A stretch of 64,000 bases of DNA from Chitinophagales bacterium (GCA_040877935.1 JBBDNB010000040.1:1-64000); one strand, 5' to 3'. Numbered from the stretch's first letter, positions 24,992 to 34,895 are shown. The notes: a model not told the origin generated them from the letters alone. Made by a program: numbers and translations.

Positions 24992-26443
24992 ATGAAAAAG
25001 ACATTGCTGCTTTTTACTTTAGTGTTTTTCATCTTTCTTTTTCCCAAAAAACTGAAAGCCATAGAAGTAATTGTAGAAAACAAAAACTTTTGGGCACCCG
25101 GTAAAGGTACATATGTAGAAACCGGATTGATGATCCTCGGTGGCAAACTCAAATACCTGGAAAACGAATCGGGTAAACTATCTGCTGCAGTGGATGTACT
25201 ACTGCTGTTTAAAAACGAAGAAGGCATTGTAGCCTTTGATAAATACAGGCTCAACAGGGAAATTATAGATAGCTCAGAAATTAATGTGCTGGCACTGATC
25301 GACCGAAAAAGATTTGCATTGGATGAAGGTGTTTACAGTTTTCAATTGCTGGTTAAAGACGCCAATAATCCATCCGATACTGCATTAATAAGTGAAATGC
25401 ATACGGTTGATATTGACCCCGTCATACCAAATTTTTCGGATATTCAATTGATAGAAGATCATGAAAAAAGCAGTGAAGACAATTCTGTTTTTGTGAAAAA
25501 TGGTTTGTTTATGCTGCCCCAGATCGTTCAGTATTATCCAAAAACGATCACTAGAATGTCCTTTTATGCAGAGCTTTATCACAGCGAAAAGTATGTTGGT
25601 GAAGACGCATTACTGATCACCTATAATGTCAGGCGCGCAAAAAATAAAGAAATTGTAGCGGATCTCAACGGTTACAAAAAAGTGCAATCTGCAGAAGTAG
25701 TACCTTTTTTGGCAGGATTTAATATCAGCGATTTGCCAACAGGCAATTATATTTTAAGGCTTGAAGCCCGAAACAAAGAAAATGAACTAATTTGCAGAAA
25801 AGAACTCAATTTCCAGCGAGACAATCCGCTTACAAACAAGCCACCGACTGATCTTGTTGCAGATAAAACTTTTGTGGAAGGTTTTGATTTACCCAGCATT
25901 CGCTATCAATTGCGCTCATTTATTCCAATAGCAGATGCAGCAGAAGCCAAGGAGATCAATACCCTTGTGAAAAAAGGAGAATTAGAGGCATTAAAACAGT
26001 TTTTCCTGAAATTTTGGGTTACACGAGATCCTGTTGACCCTTACCTTGCATGGTATGAATACACTGAAAAAGTCAAAAAAGTAAATGACAGTTATTCAAC
26101 CAATCTGCTTTATGGTTTTGAAACTGATCGGGGCAGGGTTTATTTGCAATACGGAGCCCCCAATCAATTGCTGGAAGCTCCGCGTCAGGCAGGGTCAAAT
26201 CCTTATGAAATATGGCATTATTATGATAATATTGGCAGACAAACCAATGTTAAATTTGTATTTCTCAACAGAGACTTGATAAGTAATAACTACGAATTAA
26301 TTCACTCCACTGCCCTGGGAGAAATCAAAAATGAACAGTGGCGCACACTCGTTCAAAGTAAAGGTTTTAACAGCCCTGTAGAAACCCAGCAGCGCAGTAA
26401 TGACTTCTATGGAAATCAAATCAACGACTTTTTCGACCAATAA
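24992..26443 (+). CDS. GWxTD domain-containing protein
   Basis: The exported protein has signal peptide 'KKTLLLFTLVFFIFLFPKKLKA', and its C-terminal third carries the GWxTD-type region 'LYGFETDRGRVYLQYGAPNQLLEAPRQAGSNPYEIWHYYDN'. The domain is typical of Bacteroidota and related phyla and has no established function. It is usually found in surface or lipoprotein-like contexts. The middle is beta-rich ('MSFYAELYHSEKYV', 'GNYILRLEARNKENEL'). I start at ATG 24992 rather than 24983 because it places the lysines right at the signal peptide N-terminus. Palindromic element A lies directly upstream. It is followed by a glycosyltransferase 50 bases on. Confidence 0.88.
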   Translation: MKKTLLLFTLVFFIFLFPKKLKAIEVIVENKNFWAPGKGTYVETGLMILGGKLKYLENESGKLSAAVDVLLLFKNEEGIVAFDKYRLNREIIDSSEINVLALIDRKRFALDEGVYSFQLLVKDANNPSDTALISEMHTVDIDPVIPNFSDIQLIEDHEKSSEDNSVFVKNGLFMLPQIVQYYPKTITRMSFYAELYHSEKYVGEDALLITYNVRRAKNKEIVADLNGYKKVQSAEVVPFLAGFNISDLPTGNYILRLEARNKENELICRKELNFQRDNPLTNKPPTDLVADKTFVEGFDLPSIRYQLRSFIPIADAAEAKEINTLVKKGELEALKQFFLKFWVTRDPVDPYLAWYEYTEKVKKVNDSYSTNLLYGFETDRGRVYLQYGAPNQLLEAPRQAGSNPYEIWHYYDNIGRQTNVKFVFLNRDLISNNYELIHSTALGEIKNEQWRTLVQSKGFNSPVETQQRSNDFYGNQINDFFDQ

Positions 26444-26469
26444 GCATGAAGCCATAGCAGTGAAAGCCT

Positions 26470-26477
26470 TAAATTTG
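26470..26477 (+). promoter_or_regulatory. Candidate -7 box for the glycosyltransferase gene
   Basis: TAAATTTG fits TAnnTTTG and lies 16 bases before the ATG at 26494. The upstream TTG element is not clear. Confidence 0.3.
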
Positions 26478-26493
26478 CCTTTCAAATTTATAT

Positions 26494-27552
26494 ATGTCTT
26501 CCCAAAAGCCATTTGTTGCCATTGTAATTCTCAGTTGGAATGGTAGAAATTATTTAAAAGAGTATTTGCCTTCCGTACTTAAAACGGAATATTCCAATTA
26601 TGGCGTTTATGTGGCTGATAATGATTCTACTGATGGAACAACTGAATGGTTGCCTAAAGCATTTCCTGAAGTCAAATTGATTCAAACAGGATACAATGCA
26701 GGGTTTGCAGAAGGTTACAATATTGCCTTGAAAAAAATTGAAGCAGATTATTATGTGCTGCTCAATCAGGATGTCGCTGTGGATTCTCGATGGCTGGATA
26801 CTCTGGTGCAAAAGGCAGAAAGCGATAATAAAATAGCAGCCTGTCAACCTAAAATTCTGGCATATAAAAAGCAGAGTCATTTTGAATATGCCGGGGCTGC
26901 CGGTGGATTTATAGATCGCTGGGGCTATCCGTTTTGTCGTGGAAGAATTTTCGACTACAATGAAGCGGACATTGGGCAATACAATTCAGAAACAGAAATA
27001 GCCTGGGGAAGTGGTGCCTGTCTTTTCATTCGCGCAAATATATATCATGAATTGGGCGGTTTAGACAAAGATTTCTTTGCACATATGGAAGAAATTGATC
27101 TTTGCTGGCGCGTAAAAAATGCAGGGTATAGGCTTTACTGTTGTCCAGACTCTGTTGTCTATCACCTTGGGGGCGGCAGCTTGAATTATGGCAATCCGAG
27201 AAAAACCTTTCTGAATTTCAGAAACAACTTGCGGATGATTGCAAAAAATGCACCTAAGCAAAACTGGAAATCAACGCTTGTAATCCGCTTGTTTTTAGAT
27301 CAGCTCTCTGCTTTCAATTATTTAATAAGCGGCCACTTGGGAGATTTCAAGGCTGTTTGGAAAGCACATTACTCCTTTCTGAGTGAATTGAGAAAATGGA
27401 TTCAGCGCAGACAGGAAATTTGGCAAATGCTTTCTGAGCAGGGAAACAAAAAACCCAACAAAGCAGGATTTTATAAAAAGAGTATTGTCTTTCAGTATTT
27501 TGCAATGAAAAAAAAGAAGTTCAGCGATTTGCAAAAAGATGATTTTTACTAA
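26494..27552 (+). CDS. Glycosyltransferase family 2 (rhamnosyltransferase-like)
   Basis: The 352-residue GT2 enzyme has 'AIVILSWNGRNYLKEYLPSVL' (residues 9-29), nucleotide-binding 'VADNDSTDGTTEWL' and 'NQDVAVDSRWLDTL'. The acceptor-side 'FAHMEEIDLCWRVKNAGYRLYCCPDSVVYHLGGGSL' includes the conserved E-D/E-D pattern. Such enzymes transfer sugars from nucleotide donors during surface polysaccharide assembly at the cytoplasmic face. No other polysaccharide genes sit next to it, so it may act on a shared lipid or glycan. The basic C-terminal tail is typical of membrane-associated members. Confidence 0.9.
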   Translation: MSSQKPFVAIVILSWNGRNYLKEYLPSVLKTEYSNYGVYVADNDSTDGTTEWLPKAFPEVKLIQTGYNAGFAEGYNIALKKIEADYYVLLNQDVAVDSRWLDTLVQKAESDNKIAACQPKILAYKKQSHFEYAGAAGGFIDRWGYPFCRGRIFDYNEADIGQYNSETEIAWGSGACLFIRANIYHELGGLDKDFFAHMEEIDLCWRVKNAGYRLYCCPDSVVYHLGGGSLNYGNPRKTFLNFRNNLRMIAKNAPKQNWKSTLVIRLFLDQLSAFNYLISGHLGDFKAVWKAHYSFLSELRKWIQRRQEIWQMLSEQGNKKPNKAGFYKKSIVFQYFAMKKKKFSDLQKDDFY

Positions 27553-27573
27553 GAAAGCATTTCCCGGAAAGCA

Positions 27574-27604
27574 AAAAAGCCATCCCTAAGTAGAAATGGC
27601 CTTT
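27574..27604. terminator. Bidirectional terminator between glycosyltransferase and rpmE2 genes
   Basis: AAAAAAGCCAT and ATGGCCTTT form a stem with A-runs and T-runs on the two sides, so it can serve both converging genes. Confidence 0.6.
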
Positions 27605-27626
27605 GCGTATAATAATTAGAATGCGA

Positions 27627-27878
27627 CTATTTGCGCTTTCCGTATTTCTTGAAGAATTTATCTACACGACCGGCTGAGTCAACAAATTTCATTTTACCGG
27701 TATAGAAAGGGTGCGACTGATTTGAAATTTCCAGCTTTACAAGTGGATATTCTTTGCCATCTTCCCATTCAATAGTGTCTTTGGTTTGAGCGGCAGAGCG
27801 CGTCAAAAAAGAATGATCTACTGAAAAATCTTTAAATACTACAAAGCGGTATTCTTCTGGATGTATGTCTTTTCTCAT
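27627..27878 (-). CDS. rpmE2: 50S ribosomal protein L31 type B
   Basis: The 83-residue protein begins '[17 protein letters not shown]' and has '[26 protein letters not shown]', the canonical L31 sequence. It has no cysteines, so it is the zinc-independent B type, the usual form in Bacteroidota. It binds the 50S central protuberance and the inter-subunit bridge. It is a short monocistronic gene upstream of the shared terminator at 27574-27604. Confidence 0.97.
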   Translation of the reverse strand: MRKDIHPEEYRFVVFKDFSVDHSFLTRSAAQTKDTIEWEDGKEYPLVKLEISNQSHPFYTGKMKFVDSAGRVDKFFKKYGKRK

Positions 27879-27944
27879 AATCTTGGCTTTTCAAAAATTG
27901 GAATGCAAATATAAGGGAAAATCAGCGTAAAAAATACAAAGAAG

Positions 27945-28556
27945 TCAATTTTCTTCAGGCACTATTTCTTGAAGCAAGGAATGAATATAATTGAGTATTT
28001 CTTCACGCCCTTGTTTTTTGTTGGCAGAGGTGATAAATATTTCAGGCAAATCTTCCCAGGTCTCCAACATTGTTTTTTTAAAAGTCTTTATATTTTGACT
28101 CAGCTCTCGAGGTTTAGGCTTATCGGCTTTAGTAAAAACCAATACAAAAGGCACATGATTGGCACCCATCCAGTTGATGAATTCCAGATCGTTTTTTTGG
28201 GGTTTCAAGCGGCTGTCTATCAGGTAAAAAACCACTTGCAGGGTTTTTCTCTGTGTCAAATAGCTGTTGATCATTTTTTCCCAATCTGCACGCTGCGATT
28301 TTGAAACTTTGGCATAACCAATACCCGGTAAATCAATCAGATACCAATTCTCGTTAATGAGAAAATAATTGATCAGTCGTGTTTTACCTGGGGTTTGAGA
28401 AACTTTGGCCAATTTATTCCTTTCGCACAACATATTGATTAGCGAGGATTTGCCTACATTTGACCGGCCAAGGAATGCAAATTCGGGGCGCTGGTCTTTA
28501 GGGCATTGAGATAATTTAGTATGGCCGGCAATGTAATTGGTGCTTTTAATAAACAT
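27945..28556 (-). CDS. engB: Ribosome biogenesis GTP-binding protein YihA/YsxC (EngB)
   Basis: The 203-residue GTPase is needed for 50S subunit assembly. The G1 loop is 'GRSNVGKSS', G3 is 'DLPGIGYAKV', G4 is 'TKADK' and G5 is 'TSANKKQG'. The length and the 'KTRLINYF' switch region match EngB. It lies 66 bases upstream of the divergently transcribed ubiE gene and 66 bases upstream of rpmE2. Confidence 0.96.
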   Translation of the reverse strand: MFIKSTNYIAGHTKLSQCPKDQRPEFAFLGRSNVGKSSLINMLCERNKLAKVSQTPGKTRLINYFLINENWYLIDLPGIGYAKVSKSQRADWEKMINSYLTQRKTLQVVFYLIDSRLKPQKNDLEFINWMGANHVPFVLVFTKADKPKPRELSQNIKTFKKTMLETWEDLPEIFITSANKKQGREEILNYIHSLLQEIVPEEN

Positions 28557-28622
28557 CTTTAATTTCGCAGTGTTTCTTCAAAGATACAATCTTACAAGCT
28601 ACATAGCACAAATCTAATCCTG

Positions 28623-29354
28623 TTGGAAAATCACGACAAAGTTACCCCTTATCAAAACACAACAACTAAAAAGCAACAGGTCGAGCAAATGTTCGATAAT
28701 ATTGCGCCTAATTATGATTTCCTGAATCACTTGCTGTCACTTGGTATTGATAAGTTGTGGCGCAAAAAAGCAGTAAAAATTATTGGCAAAACTGATCCTG
28801 AATCAATTTTGGATATAGCTACGGGTACCGGTGATTTTGCCCTGGAACTTGTTAAGTTAAAGCCCAAGAAAATTGTGGGGCTTGACCTGTCAGAACAAAT
28901 GCTGAGTTTTGGAAGAGTGAAAGTGAAAAATAAGGGACTGCAAAATTTAATTGAAATGGTGCAGGGAGATTCTGAAAAGCTGCCCTACAGCGACAATAGT
29001 TTTGATGCTGTGAGCGTTGGTTTTGGCGTACGCAATTTTGAAAATCTTGAGAAGGGATTGTCAGAAATATACAGGGTATTAAAACCGGGGGGTATTCTGG
29101 CTGTTTTGGAATTCTCCAAGCCAAAGGTTTTTCCGGTCAAACAAATATTCTATTTTTATTTTCATTTTATATTACCCATTATAGGTAAATTATTTTCAAA
29201 AGATCAAAGGGCATATACTTATTTGCCTGAATCTGTAGAGGCATTTCCGGAAGGGAAGGCATTTGTAGGAATTTTAGAAAAGCAGGGTTTTAAATCTATT
29301 GAATGTACCAGTCTTACTTTTGGCATTTCATCAATCTATTCAGGCAGAAAGTAG
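28623..29354 (+). CDS. ubiE: Demethylmenaquinone / ubiquinone C-methyltransferase
   Basis: The 243-residue SAM methyltransferase catalyses the final C-methylation in menaquinone synthesis. Motif I is '[15 protein letters not shown]', with '[10 protein letters not shown]', '[38 protein letters not shown]' and the UbiE-specific '[14 protein letters not shown]'. The start is TTG at 28623, chosen because the next in-frame ATG would cut off 'KVTPY', which is conserved at the N-terminus in Bacteroidota UbiE. Its 3' end overlaps the porT frame by 52 bases, an arrangement common in this phylum. Confidence 0.95.
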   Translation: MENHDKVTPYQNTTTKKQQVEQMFDNIAPNYDFLNHLLSLGIDKLWRKKAVKIIGKTDPESILDIATGTGDFALELVKLKPKKIVGLDLSEQMLSFGRVKVKNKGLQNLIEMVQGDSEKLPYSDNSFDAVSVGFGVRNFENLEKGLSEIYRVLKPGGILAVLEFSKPKVFPVKQIFYFYFHFILPIIGKLFSKDQRAYTYLPESVEAFPEGKAFVGILEKQGFKSIECTSLTFGISSIYSGRK

Positions 29355-30028
29355 TTCTGCTTTTATTTGTTGCATTATTGGGTTTGTCGGGCACTGCATC
29401 TGCACAGCTCAATTACCTCGAATATGTCAATAAAAAACTCTATTTCGGAATTACTATGGGAGTGAATATTTCCACCTATAAATATTCCCCTTCTGAAGCA
29501 TTTACATATAATGACACCATTCTTAATATTGGAGCTAAAAGAGGCCCGGGTTTTAACCTGGGAATTATTACAAATTTAAAACTGGGAAAGCATTTTGACC
29601 TGCGATTCGTTCCTGCCCTTTCATTTGCTGATAAATCTCTTGAATTTACACTCTATAATGATTCTATAGTTTCAAAAAACATAGAATCCATCAATATCAA
29701 TTTTCCTATAAGCCTTCGCTTAAAATCAAAGCCAATCAATGATATGCGCATCTATGTGTTGGCCGGATTGAAGTATAACCTGGATCTTGCTTCTAATGCT
29801 AAAGCCCGATTGGCTGAAGACCAGATAAAAATTGGCCGTCATGATTTTTCTTATGAATATGGCATAGGAGTACAGTTTTTCTTTCCGCTTTTTATATTTT
29901 CTCCTGAAATAAAAATTTCCAACGGTCTCTATAATGTACATGCTGTAAACAACAACTTGATTTATTCAGGTGTCCTGGATAAGTTGCAAACACGCACTAT
30001 ATTGATTTCTTTCCATTTTGAGGGATAA
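29303..30028 (+). CDS. porT: PorT family outer-membrane beta-barrel protein (T9SS)
   Basis: The 241-residue protein has a signal peptide ('[20 protein letters not shown]', residues 16-35) followed by a beta-barrel pattern and a final aromatic strand '[11 protein letters not shown]'. Location directly after ubiE, overlapping its 3' end, is the conserved position of porT in Bacteroidota. PorT is required for type IX secretion in the outer membrane. The only in-frame ATG before the signal peptide is inside ubiE, so the start at 29303 is forced unless a non-standard start is used. It matches the T9SS-sorted adhesin and PorP/SprF genes later in the window. Confidence 0.85.
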   Translation: MYQSYFWHFINLFRQKVVLLLFVALLGLSGTASAQLNYLEYVNKKLYFGITMGVNISTYKYSPSEAFTYNDTILNIGAKRGPGFNLGIITNLKLGKHFDLRFVPALSFADKSLEFTLYNDSIVSKNIESININFPISLRLKSKPINDMRIYVLAGLKYNLDLASNAKARLAEDQIKIGRHDFSYEYGIGVQFFFPLFIFSPEIKISNGLYNVHAVNNNLIYSGVLDKLQTRTILISFHFEG

Positions 30029-30030
30029 AA

Positions 30031-30060
30031 AAAGGAAGCACAACCTAGCACTTCCCTTTC
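30031..30060 (+). terminator. Likely terminator downstream of porT
   Basis: AAAGGAAG and CTTCCCTTT form a stem around a 12-base loop, 3 bases after the porT stop. The T-run is short. Confidence 0.5.
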
Positions 30061-30225
30061 GACAACAGTATGTCTTGATCAAATTTGCCTAACAAACAAT
30101 GTCATTATACAGCATTTGTGTTTTTTGATGATTGGAAACCATTTAGTCAGTTTTCCTTTATAATTTGATCTTTGTCAAAGTTAACATAGCAATCAGATTG
30201 TTATCATCCCAAAATGCTGTAATTG

Positions 30226-31665
30226 TTACTCCTCGTCAGGCCAGTTTTTCAGGTCAATCTCATTTTTCATTTTTTTCAGCAACTGACCAATAAAAGCAAA
30301 TTCGGAACTTTGCCACTGCTTGTAGAACAGCTTATGTTTTTCATTAGGGATTTTGTGGTCGAATTTATACTTGCTGAATGCTGTGATTAAACGGTGGAAT
30401 CCCATAAAAAAATCGCCTTCGGCACCACATTTTTTATATTGGTGAAACTTGATGTTCTTAGCCGTTAATTGCTCAGAAACAACAAAATCATCAATTAAAA
30501 AGAAATAAGCATTTTCAAAAATACGAATCATGGACTCTAAGTAATAAAAGTTGGTTTTTACACAAAGCTGCTGAGCTTTTTGGATGCATTTGTAAGCTGT
30601 CTCATAATTTTCTTCTAATAAATAAACCAAGCCTAAAATAGATAGTGCGCCAAAGTTTTTTCCATTGTATTTATAGGGCTTTTGCTTGTCGAATCGATAA
30701 TAAAAATAAATCAATTCCCCAGCCTTAGCATATTTGCCCATTGCTATATGCAGTTGTATGAAAATATCTACATAAAAAATAGCCCCTTTCATCCATTCGG
30801 GATATTGAGTGAAAATTTTTTCAAAGTACTTGTAAGCAAGTTCAAAATCTGATTGATCGTAATAGGTCAATGCTAAATTTAATGTCGGATTGATCTTGAA
30901 ATATTCAGGAAAACAATGAGAATTTTTATCATACACTTCAATTACTTTGTACAATAACGCTTGTTTCTTTTCCCTCCTTACGCCTGAGTTTTCATAATAA
31001 TGCACCTTGAAATAATAAAACCAGAAATGGGCCAAAGGGTCTACAACTGAAAGTAATTGCTGCTCGAAATAATTTAGTTTTTGATCAATGTCTTTTAAGA
31101 AATCAATGCGTTTTTGATCTGTAACTGCATATTTTCTTGAAATGTAGCTAACCTTGTTGTAGTACTCCTGCAGTTCAATTATCACATGCTTGTATTCAGC
31201 CTGCTCTTTCCCGTATTGCGTGTACTTTTTGCGAAGTTCTTTCAAAAAATTGGCATCATAAATTTCAAGATTGGCATTTAGAAAAAGTTCTACAGCATTA
31301 AAAAACAAGTGTTCAAGACCATTTTTATCACTGGATTCTAAAAGCTTTTTTTCTAATTTAAACAACTCGTGTTTTACTTGGTTGTGCAAATATCTTCTTG
31401 ATAAAAAATGTAATAATTTCACCTCGCCCTCAGGAACAAGTTTATCATATGCCTTTTGCAATAATTTGGAGTGAACTTTCCTGAAATGTGCTTCGCTTAT
31501 ATCTAAAGAATTTGCTGCTTCTGGAACTGAAAAAGAAGTGTCTTGAGATTTTACATATTCAAATACTTTAGCTTCTACACCTCGCAAGTGTAGGCTTTTT
31601 AATTTTTCCAGTTCTTCAGAATATAGGGCATGGAGCAATTCCTGTAGGTAAATCATAAAATTCAA
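30226..31665 (-). CDS. Helical TPR-like hypothetical protein
   Basis: This 479-residue soluble protein is almost entirely helical, with TPR-like pairs such as 'LNLALTYYDQSDFELAYKYFEKIFTQYPEW' and 'LSILGLVYLLEENYETAYKCIQKAQQLC'. The first 90 residues look like a small HTH-type region ('SVPEAANSLDISEAHFRKVHSKLLQKAY'). It has no signal peptide. Similar long HTH/TPR proteins occur in multiple copies in some Bacteroidota, but I do not recognise a named family or function. It is monocistronic, with a 200-base intergenic region on its 3' side that holds little except AT-rich sequence. Confidence 0.65.
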   Translation of the reverse strand: MNFMIYLQELLHALYSEELEKLKSLHLRGVEAKVFEYVKSQDTSFSVPEAANSLDISEAHFRKVHSKLLQKAYDKLVPEGEVKLLHFLSRRYLHNQVKHELFKLEKKLLESSDKNGLEHLFFNAVELFLNANLEIYDANFLKELRKKYTQYGKEQAEYKHVIIELQEYYNKVSYISRKYAVTDQKRIDFLKDIDQKLNYFEQQLLSVVDPLAHFWFYYFKVHYYENSGVRREKKQALLYKVIEVYDKNSHCFPEYFKINPTLNLALTYYDQSDFELAYKYFEKIFTQYPEWMKGAIFYVDIFIQLHIAMGKYAKAGELIYFYYRFDKQKPYKYNGKNFGALSILGLVYLLEENYETAYKCIQKAQQLCVKTNFYYLESMIRIFENAYFFLIDDFVVSEQLTAKNIKFHQYKKCGAEGDFFMGFHRLITAFSKYKFDHKIPNEKHKLFYKQWQSSEFAFIGQLLKKMKNEIDLKNWPDEE

Positions 31666-31768
31666 AATCTTTTTGATTCAGACAACAATAATACAATAGC
31701 CCGAATTATTATTCATAAAAGCCCAAAAATTAGCAAAGGAATTATTTCTTTGTGTCTCCGTTATTCTC

Positions 31769-32719
31769 ATGATGCAAAAAAAGTGGTTTTTTCTGATTTT
31801 TCTGATTTTAGCCGGGCTCAATACCTGGGCATCAGAAGTATTTACTTTTCGCGATAGTTCTGGTACACCTTTGCTGCATGTTTCTGATGCGCTTATTAAA
31901 AATGAAAAGGGGCGAATTTTATACAATATCCAGGGCAATATAATTTTTAGCGGAACCGGTGAAAAGCGCAAGGATATTCTGCTGATGCTCAAATCAGAAA
32001 ATATTTTCAGCAAAAAAAGTGGTGAAGTCCTCGGCCAAAAAAAAGGCCAGGTAATTTATTTTACCTATGGAGGAGGTTATTATATCCGGCCATCGGAGCA
32101 AAGCACAGAAACTTTATTGCTGGCCTACTGGCAAAAAAACAAAGCAGGGGGATTTAGTTTATACCACGGAAAAAACGATTCACTTTTAGCTTTTTATCCC
32201 GACCAAAACGCTAAAGATGTTTTACTGACTGCACTTTTTCATTATTTCCAAACTTCGAATGCTATGTCCGAAACACTTGTGGCAGCCTATGAACCTCCTG
32301 ATAAAACAGTGCCTGATGTGACAAATACTTCCGGCACTATAAGAAGAATGTGGGGCGGTGGCAATCAGGAGTTTGAATGGGATGGCTATGTTCTCAGACG
32401 CAGATGGGGCAATAACCCCATGCAGGAATGGACCTATGATGGCCTTATTCTAAGGCGGGTATGGAGCAGCAGCGGCAATGAAGAATTTATTTGGGAAAAC
32501 AATATTTTGCGCAGACGCTGGTACACTTCCAAAGATGAATTTGTGTGGAATGGTAGAACCATTAGAAGGCGCTATGGCCCGGAGCAGGAAGAATATATTA
32601 TCCAGGGAACAGTGGTTAAAAGCATGTGGACAGAAAGTGATGCCAACCAGTGGGCAATTGATGGTGAAATACCTGTACCTGTTATTGCTATGGTTATTTA
32701 TGGCCTGGTAAATCGTTGA
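31769..32719 (+). CDS. Secreted protein with C-terminal Trp-rich tandem repeats (first of a pair)
   Basis: The 316-residue protein has signal peptide 'KKWFFLIFLILAGLNTWAS' and an N-terminal domain ('FRDSSGTPLLHVSDA..'). From about residue 205 there are five to six imperfect 18-20-residue repeats of the form E-F-x-W-(D/N)-G-x-x-L-R-R-R-W, such as 'EFEWDGYVLRRRWG' and 'EFVWNGRTIRRRYG'. It ends in 'IDGEIPVPVIAMVIYGLVNR', which could be a final hydrophobic strand. The repeats suggest a beta-propeller or beta-meander. The family is unnamed to me. The next gene is a paralogue in tandem. Confidence 0.7.
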   Translation: MMQKKWFFLIFLILAGLNTWASEVFTFRDSSGTPLLHVSDALIKNEKGRILYNIQGNIIFSGTGEKRKDILLMLKSENIFSKKSGEVLGQKKGQVIYFTYGGGYYIRPSEQSTETLLLAYWQKNKAGGFSLYHGKNDSLLAFYPDQNAKDVLLTALFHYFQTSNAMSETLVAAYEPPDKTVPDVTNTSGTIRRMWGGGNQEFEWDGYVLRRRWGNNPMQEWTYDGLILRRVWSSSGNEEFIWENNILRRRWYTSKDEFVWNGRTIRRRYGPEQEEYIIQGTVVKSMWTESDANQWAIDGEIPVPVIAMVIYGLVNR

Positions 32720-32754
32720 AACCGGACACTTCGCTGACTAAACTCAATCGGATT

Positions 32755-33699
32755 ATGGGAAAATATTGGTTTCTGCTCATTTTTTTGATCCTTGCAAAAT
32801 TTGAAGTTTCCGCAATTGATGATTTTGTTTTTCGAGACAGCTCTGGCACCCCTTTGCTACATGTATCCAGCACCAATACAGTTGTTAAAAATAATTCCGG
32901 GCGAATATTGTATAGCTTCAAACAAAATGAAGTTTTCAAAGGAATAGAAGCTAAACGAAGGTTCATATTGCTAAGAATTCAAGGGGAAGATATTTTTGCT
33001 GAGCAATGGTCGGAAATAAACAGCAGAAACAAAAGAGAAAAGCTTTATTACACTTATGATGGCGGGTATTATTTTCAGCCGATAGAGGCTACAAAAGAAG
33101 TCCTGCTATTGGCCTACTGGCGAAAAAACAATTTGGGCGGCTACAGCTTGTTCCACGGACAAAACGATACATTATTGGCCTATTACGAAGATGGGAATGC
33201 CAATTCAATAGTGCTTTCAACGCTTTTTCACCACTTGCAGCTCAGGCATTCAATGAAAGATTCCCTTACCAGGGATTTTTTAAAATATCCCGATAATGTG
33301 CCTGATGTAAACAATACATCAGGTTCTATTTGGAGCATGAGCGATATAAATATTGAATACATATGGGATGGATATACACTAATACCTCAATGGAAAGATC
33401 CCGGTAAAATCTACACTTTTGATGGGTATCTTTTCAAATGGGGAGACGATGAAAAAGTAACAAGTGGTTATGTGTGGGAAAACAATATTTTAAAATGGCG
33501 CTGGGGCAATTCCCTGAATGAATTTATTTGGAATGGAAAAACCATTAAAAGGCTTCATGGGCCTAACCCGGAAGAATTCAGAATTAGCAAAAACAAAGTA
33601 GAAGCTATAGACAATAGATACAAAGACAAATGGGTAATAGAAGGTGAAATTCCCGTGCCGGTCATTGCTATGGTAATATACATACTGGCTTATCGCTGA
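32755..33699 (+). CDS. Secreted Trp-rich repeat protein, tandem paralogue
   Basis: This protein is homologous along its whole length to its upstream neighbour: shared signal peptide 'YWFLLIFLILAKFEVSA', the 'FRDSSGTPLLHVSS' block, the repeats ('EYIWDGYTLI', 'EFIWNGKTIKRL') and the same ending 'EIPVPVIAMVIYILAYR'. The repeats are more degraded, with many Arg residues replaced. I start at ATG 32755, which begins the signal peptide. The upstream TTG at 32716 only adds residues before it. The stop lies within the 3' end of the convergent GSCFA gene (10-base overlap). Confidence 0.7.
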   Translation: MGKYWFLLIFLILAKFEVSAIDDFVFRDSSGTPLLHVSSTNTVVKNNSGRILYSFKQNEVFKGIEAKRRFILLRIQGEDIFAEQWSEINSRNKREKLYYTYDGGYYFQPIEATKEVLLLAYWRKNNLGGYSLFHGQNDTLLAYYEDGNANSIVLSTLFHHLQLRHSMKDSLTRDFLKYPDNVPDVNNTSGSIWSMSDINIEYIWDGYTLIPQWKDPGKIYTFDGYLFKWGDDEKVTSGYVWENNILKWRWGNSLNEFIWNGKTIKRLHGPNPEEFRISKNKVEAIDNRYKDKWVIEGEIPVPVIAMVIYILAYR

Positions 33700-34676
33700 A
33701 GCAATTTTTCCGATTCTTTTTCAAAATCAAGTTCCGGAATTTTTTCCTTCAATTGATCTATCTTTTGCAGCAACTTTTTTGCAAATGCCTTTTCTGATTC
33801 GGGCAAGGAATGCAGCGGGCGATGTGCTATGCCTTTTTGAATGGCATCAATTTCTTTTAGCAATGACTTGCTCTTTTCCGAAATAAAAGCTTTGACCCAT
33901 TTTTCCCAAATATAATTGATAGCTGAATCGTTGGGGTGCAACATATCAGAAGCATAAAAACGATAATCCCTGAGGTCATCCATCAGCAACTCATAGGCGG
34001 GAAAATAATACACTTCATCATGTGCCTGTACCAACTGATCACAGGCCAACAACAAATGCGCTTTGCTGAGCTGGTTTTGATGAAAGCCATCTTTTAAATG
34101 CCTGACCGGACTTACGCTTAATAATATTTTCAGCTTAGGATTAAAAGCCTCTAAATCCTGAATAAGTATATTTAATTCAGCAAAGCTTCTTTCGTGTGAG
34201 ATGAGTATTCGCTCGAATTCACGTGCAGAAATTTTATGACAATTGGCTACAGCAAAGGCTTCTTTTTTATAAAAATAAGTATAACTGCTTCCAAATGTGA
34301 GGATCAAAAGTTTTGCTGATTTTAAACTTTGTTTCAAGTTTTTTTCACTTTCCGAAATACGTTTTAACAATTCGTTTTTATCAGGAGCAGAAAAACTCCC
34401 GTGATGTATAAAGCTGTGCCAAAGTCCGTTTTGCTGAACCAGGTATCTCTCATCAAAACTAACACCAGCTATGGTATTTCTTAAATTATGGGCAATTACC
34501 AAAGGGCTGTAAATTACACCATAGGGGCGGGCACAAACTTTAAATTTATAATACTGCAACTTGCTGCTCAAATGGTCGGCAAAGCAGGAACCCACGGAAA
34601 CAATGCCATCGCTGTGTGCAAGTTTATGCGGAAAATCCTTAGGATCTAATTCTGTTCTGAAGCTTGAGTGCATCAA
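33690..34676 (-). CDS. GSCFA domain-containing protein
   Basis: The 328-residue protein has the eponymous 'GSCFADHLSSKLQYYKF' at about residues 27-43, 'PYGVIYSPLVIAHNL', 'TFGSSYTYFYK' and 'VSPVRHLKDGFHQNQLSKAHL'. GSCFA proteins resemble SGNH hydrolases. The Ser of GSC and the late 'DMLHPNDSAINYIWEKW' Asp/His are candidate catalytic residues. They are widespread in Bacteroidota, with unknown substrate. It is monocistronic and overlaps its convergent neighbour by 10 bases. Confidence 0.88.
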   Translation of the reverse strand: MMHSSFRTELDPKDFPHKLAHSDGIVSVGSCFADHLSSKLQYYKFKVCARPYGVIYSPLVIAHNLRNTIAGVSFDERYLVQQNGLWHSFIHHGSFSAPDKNELLKRISESEKNLKQSLKSAKLLILTFGSSYTYFYKKEAFAVANCHKISAREFERILISHERSFAELNILIQDLEAFNPKLKILLSVSPVRHLKDGFHQNQLSKAHLLLACDQLVQAHDEVYYFPAYELLMDDLRDYRFYASDMLHPNDSAINYIWEKWVKAFISEKSKSLLKEIDAIQKGIAHRPLHSLPESEKAFAKKLLQKIDQLKEKIPELDFEKESEKLLQR

Positions 34677-34895
34677 TATTTTAGTACTAATTTAAGCAAT
34701 GTATGTCGGATATCAAGAATACATGACAAATTGTGCCCTTACATAAAAAATCTGTGGATAAAAGCAGCACAGCAAAATATTTGCCTATTGGCAAACAAAT
34801 TTAGCAATCTGTAGGTTGAGTTAAGCGATAGTGGTAAAATGATGATTTGTAGAACAACCCTTAATTGCTATAAAAGAAAGCAGCTAATTTTTGAT

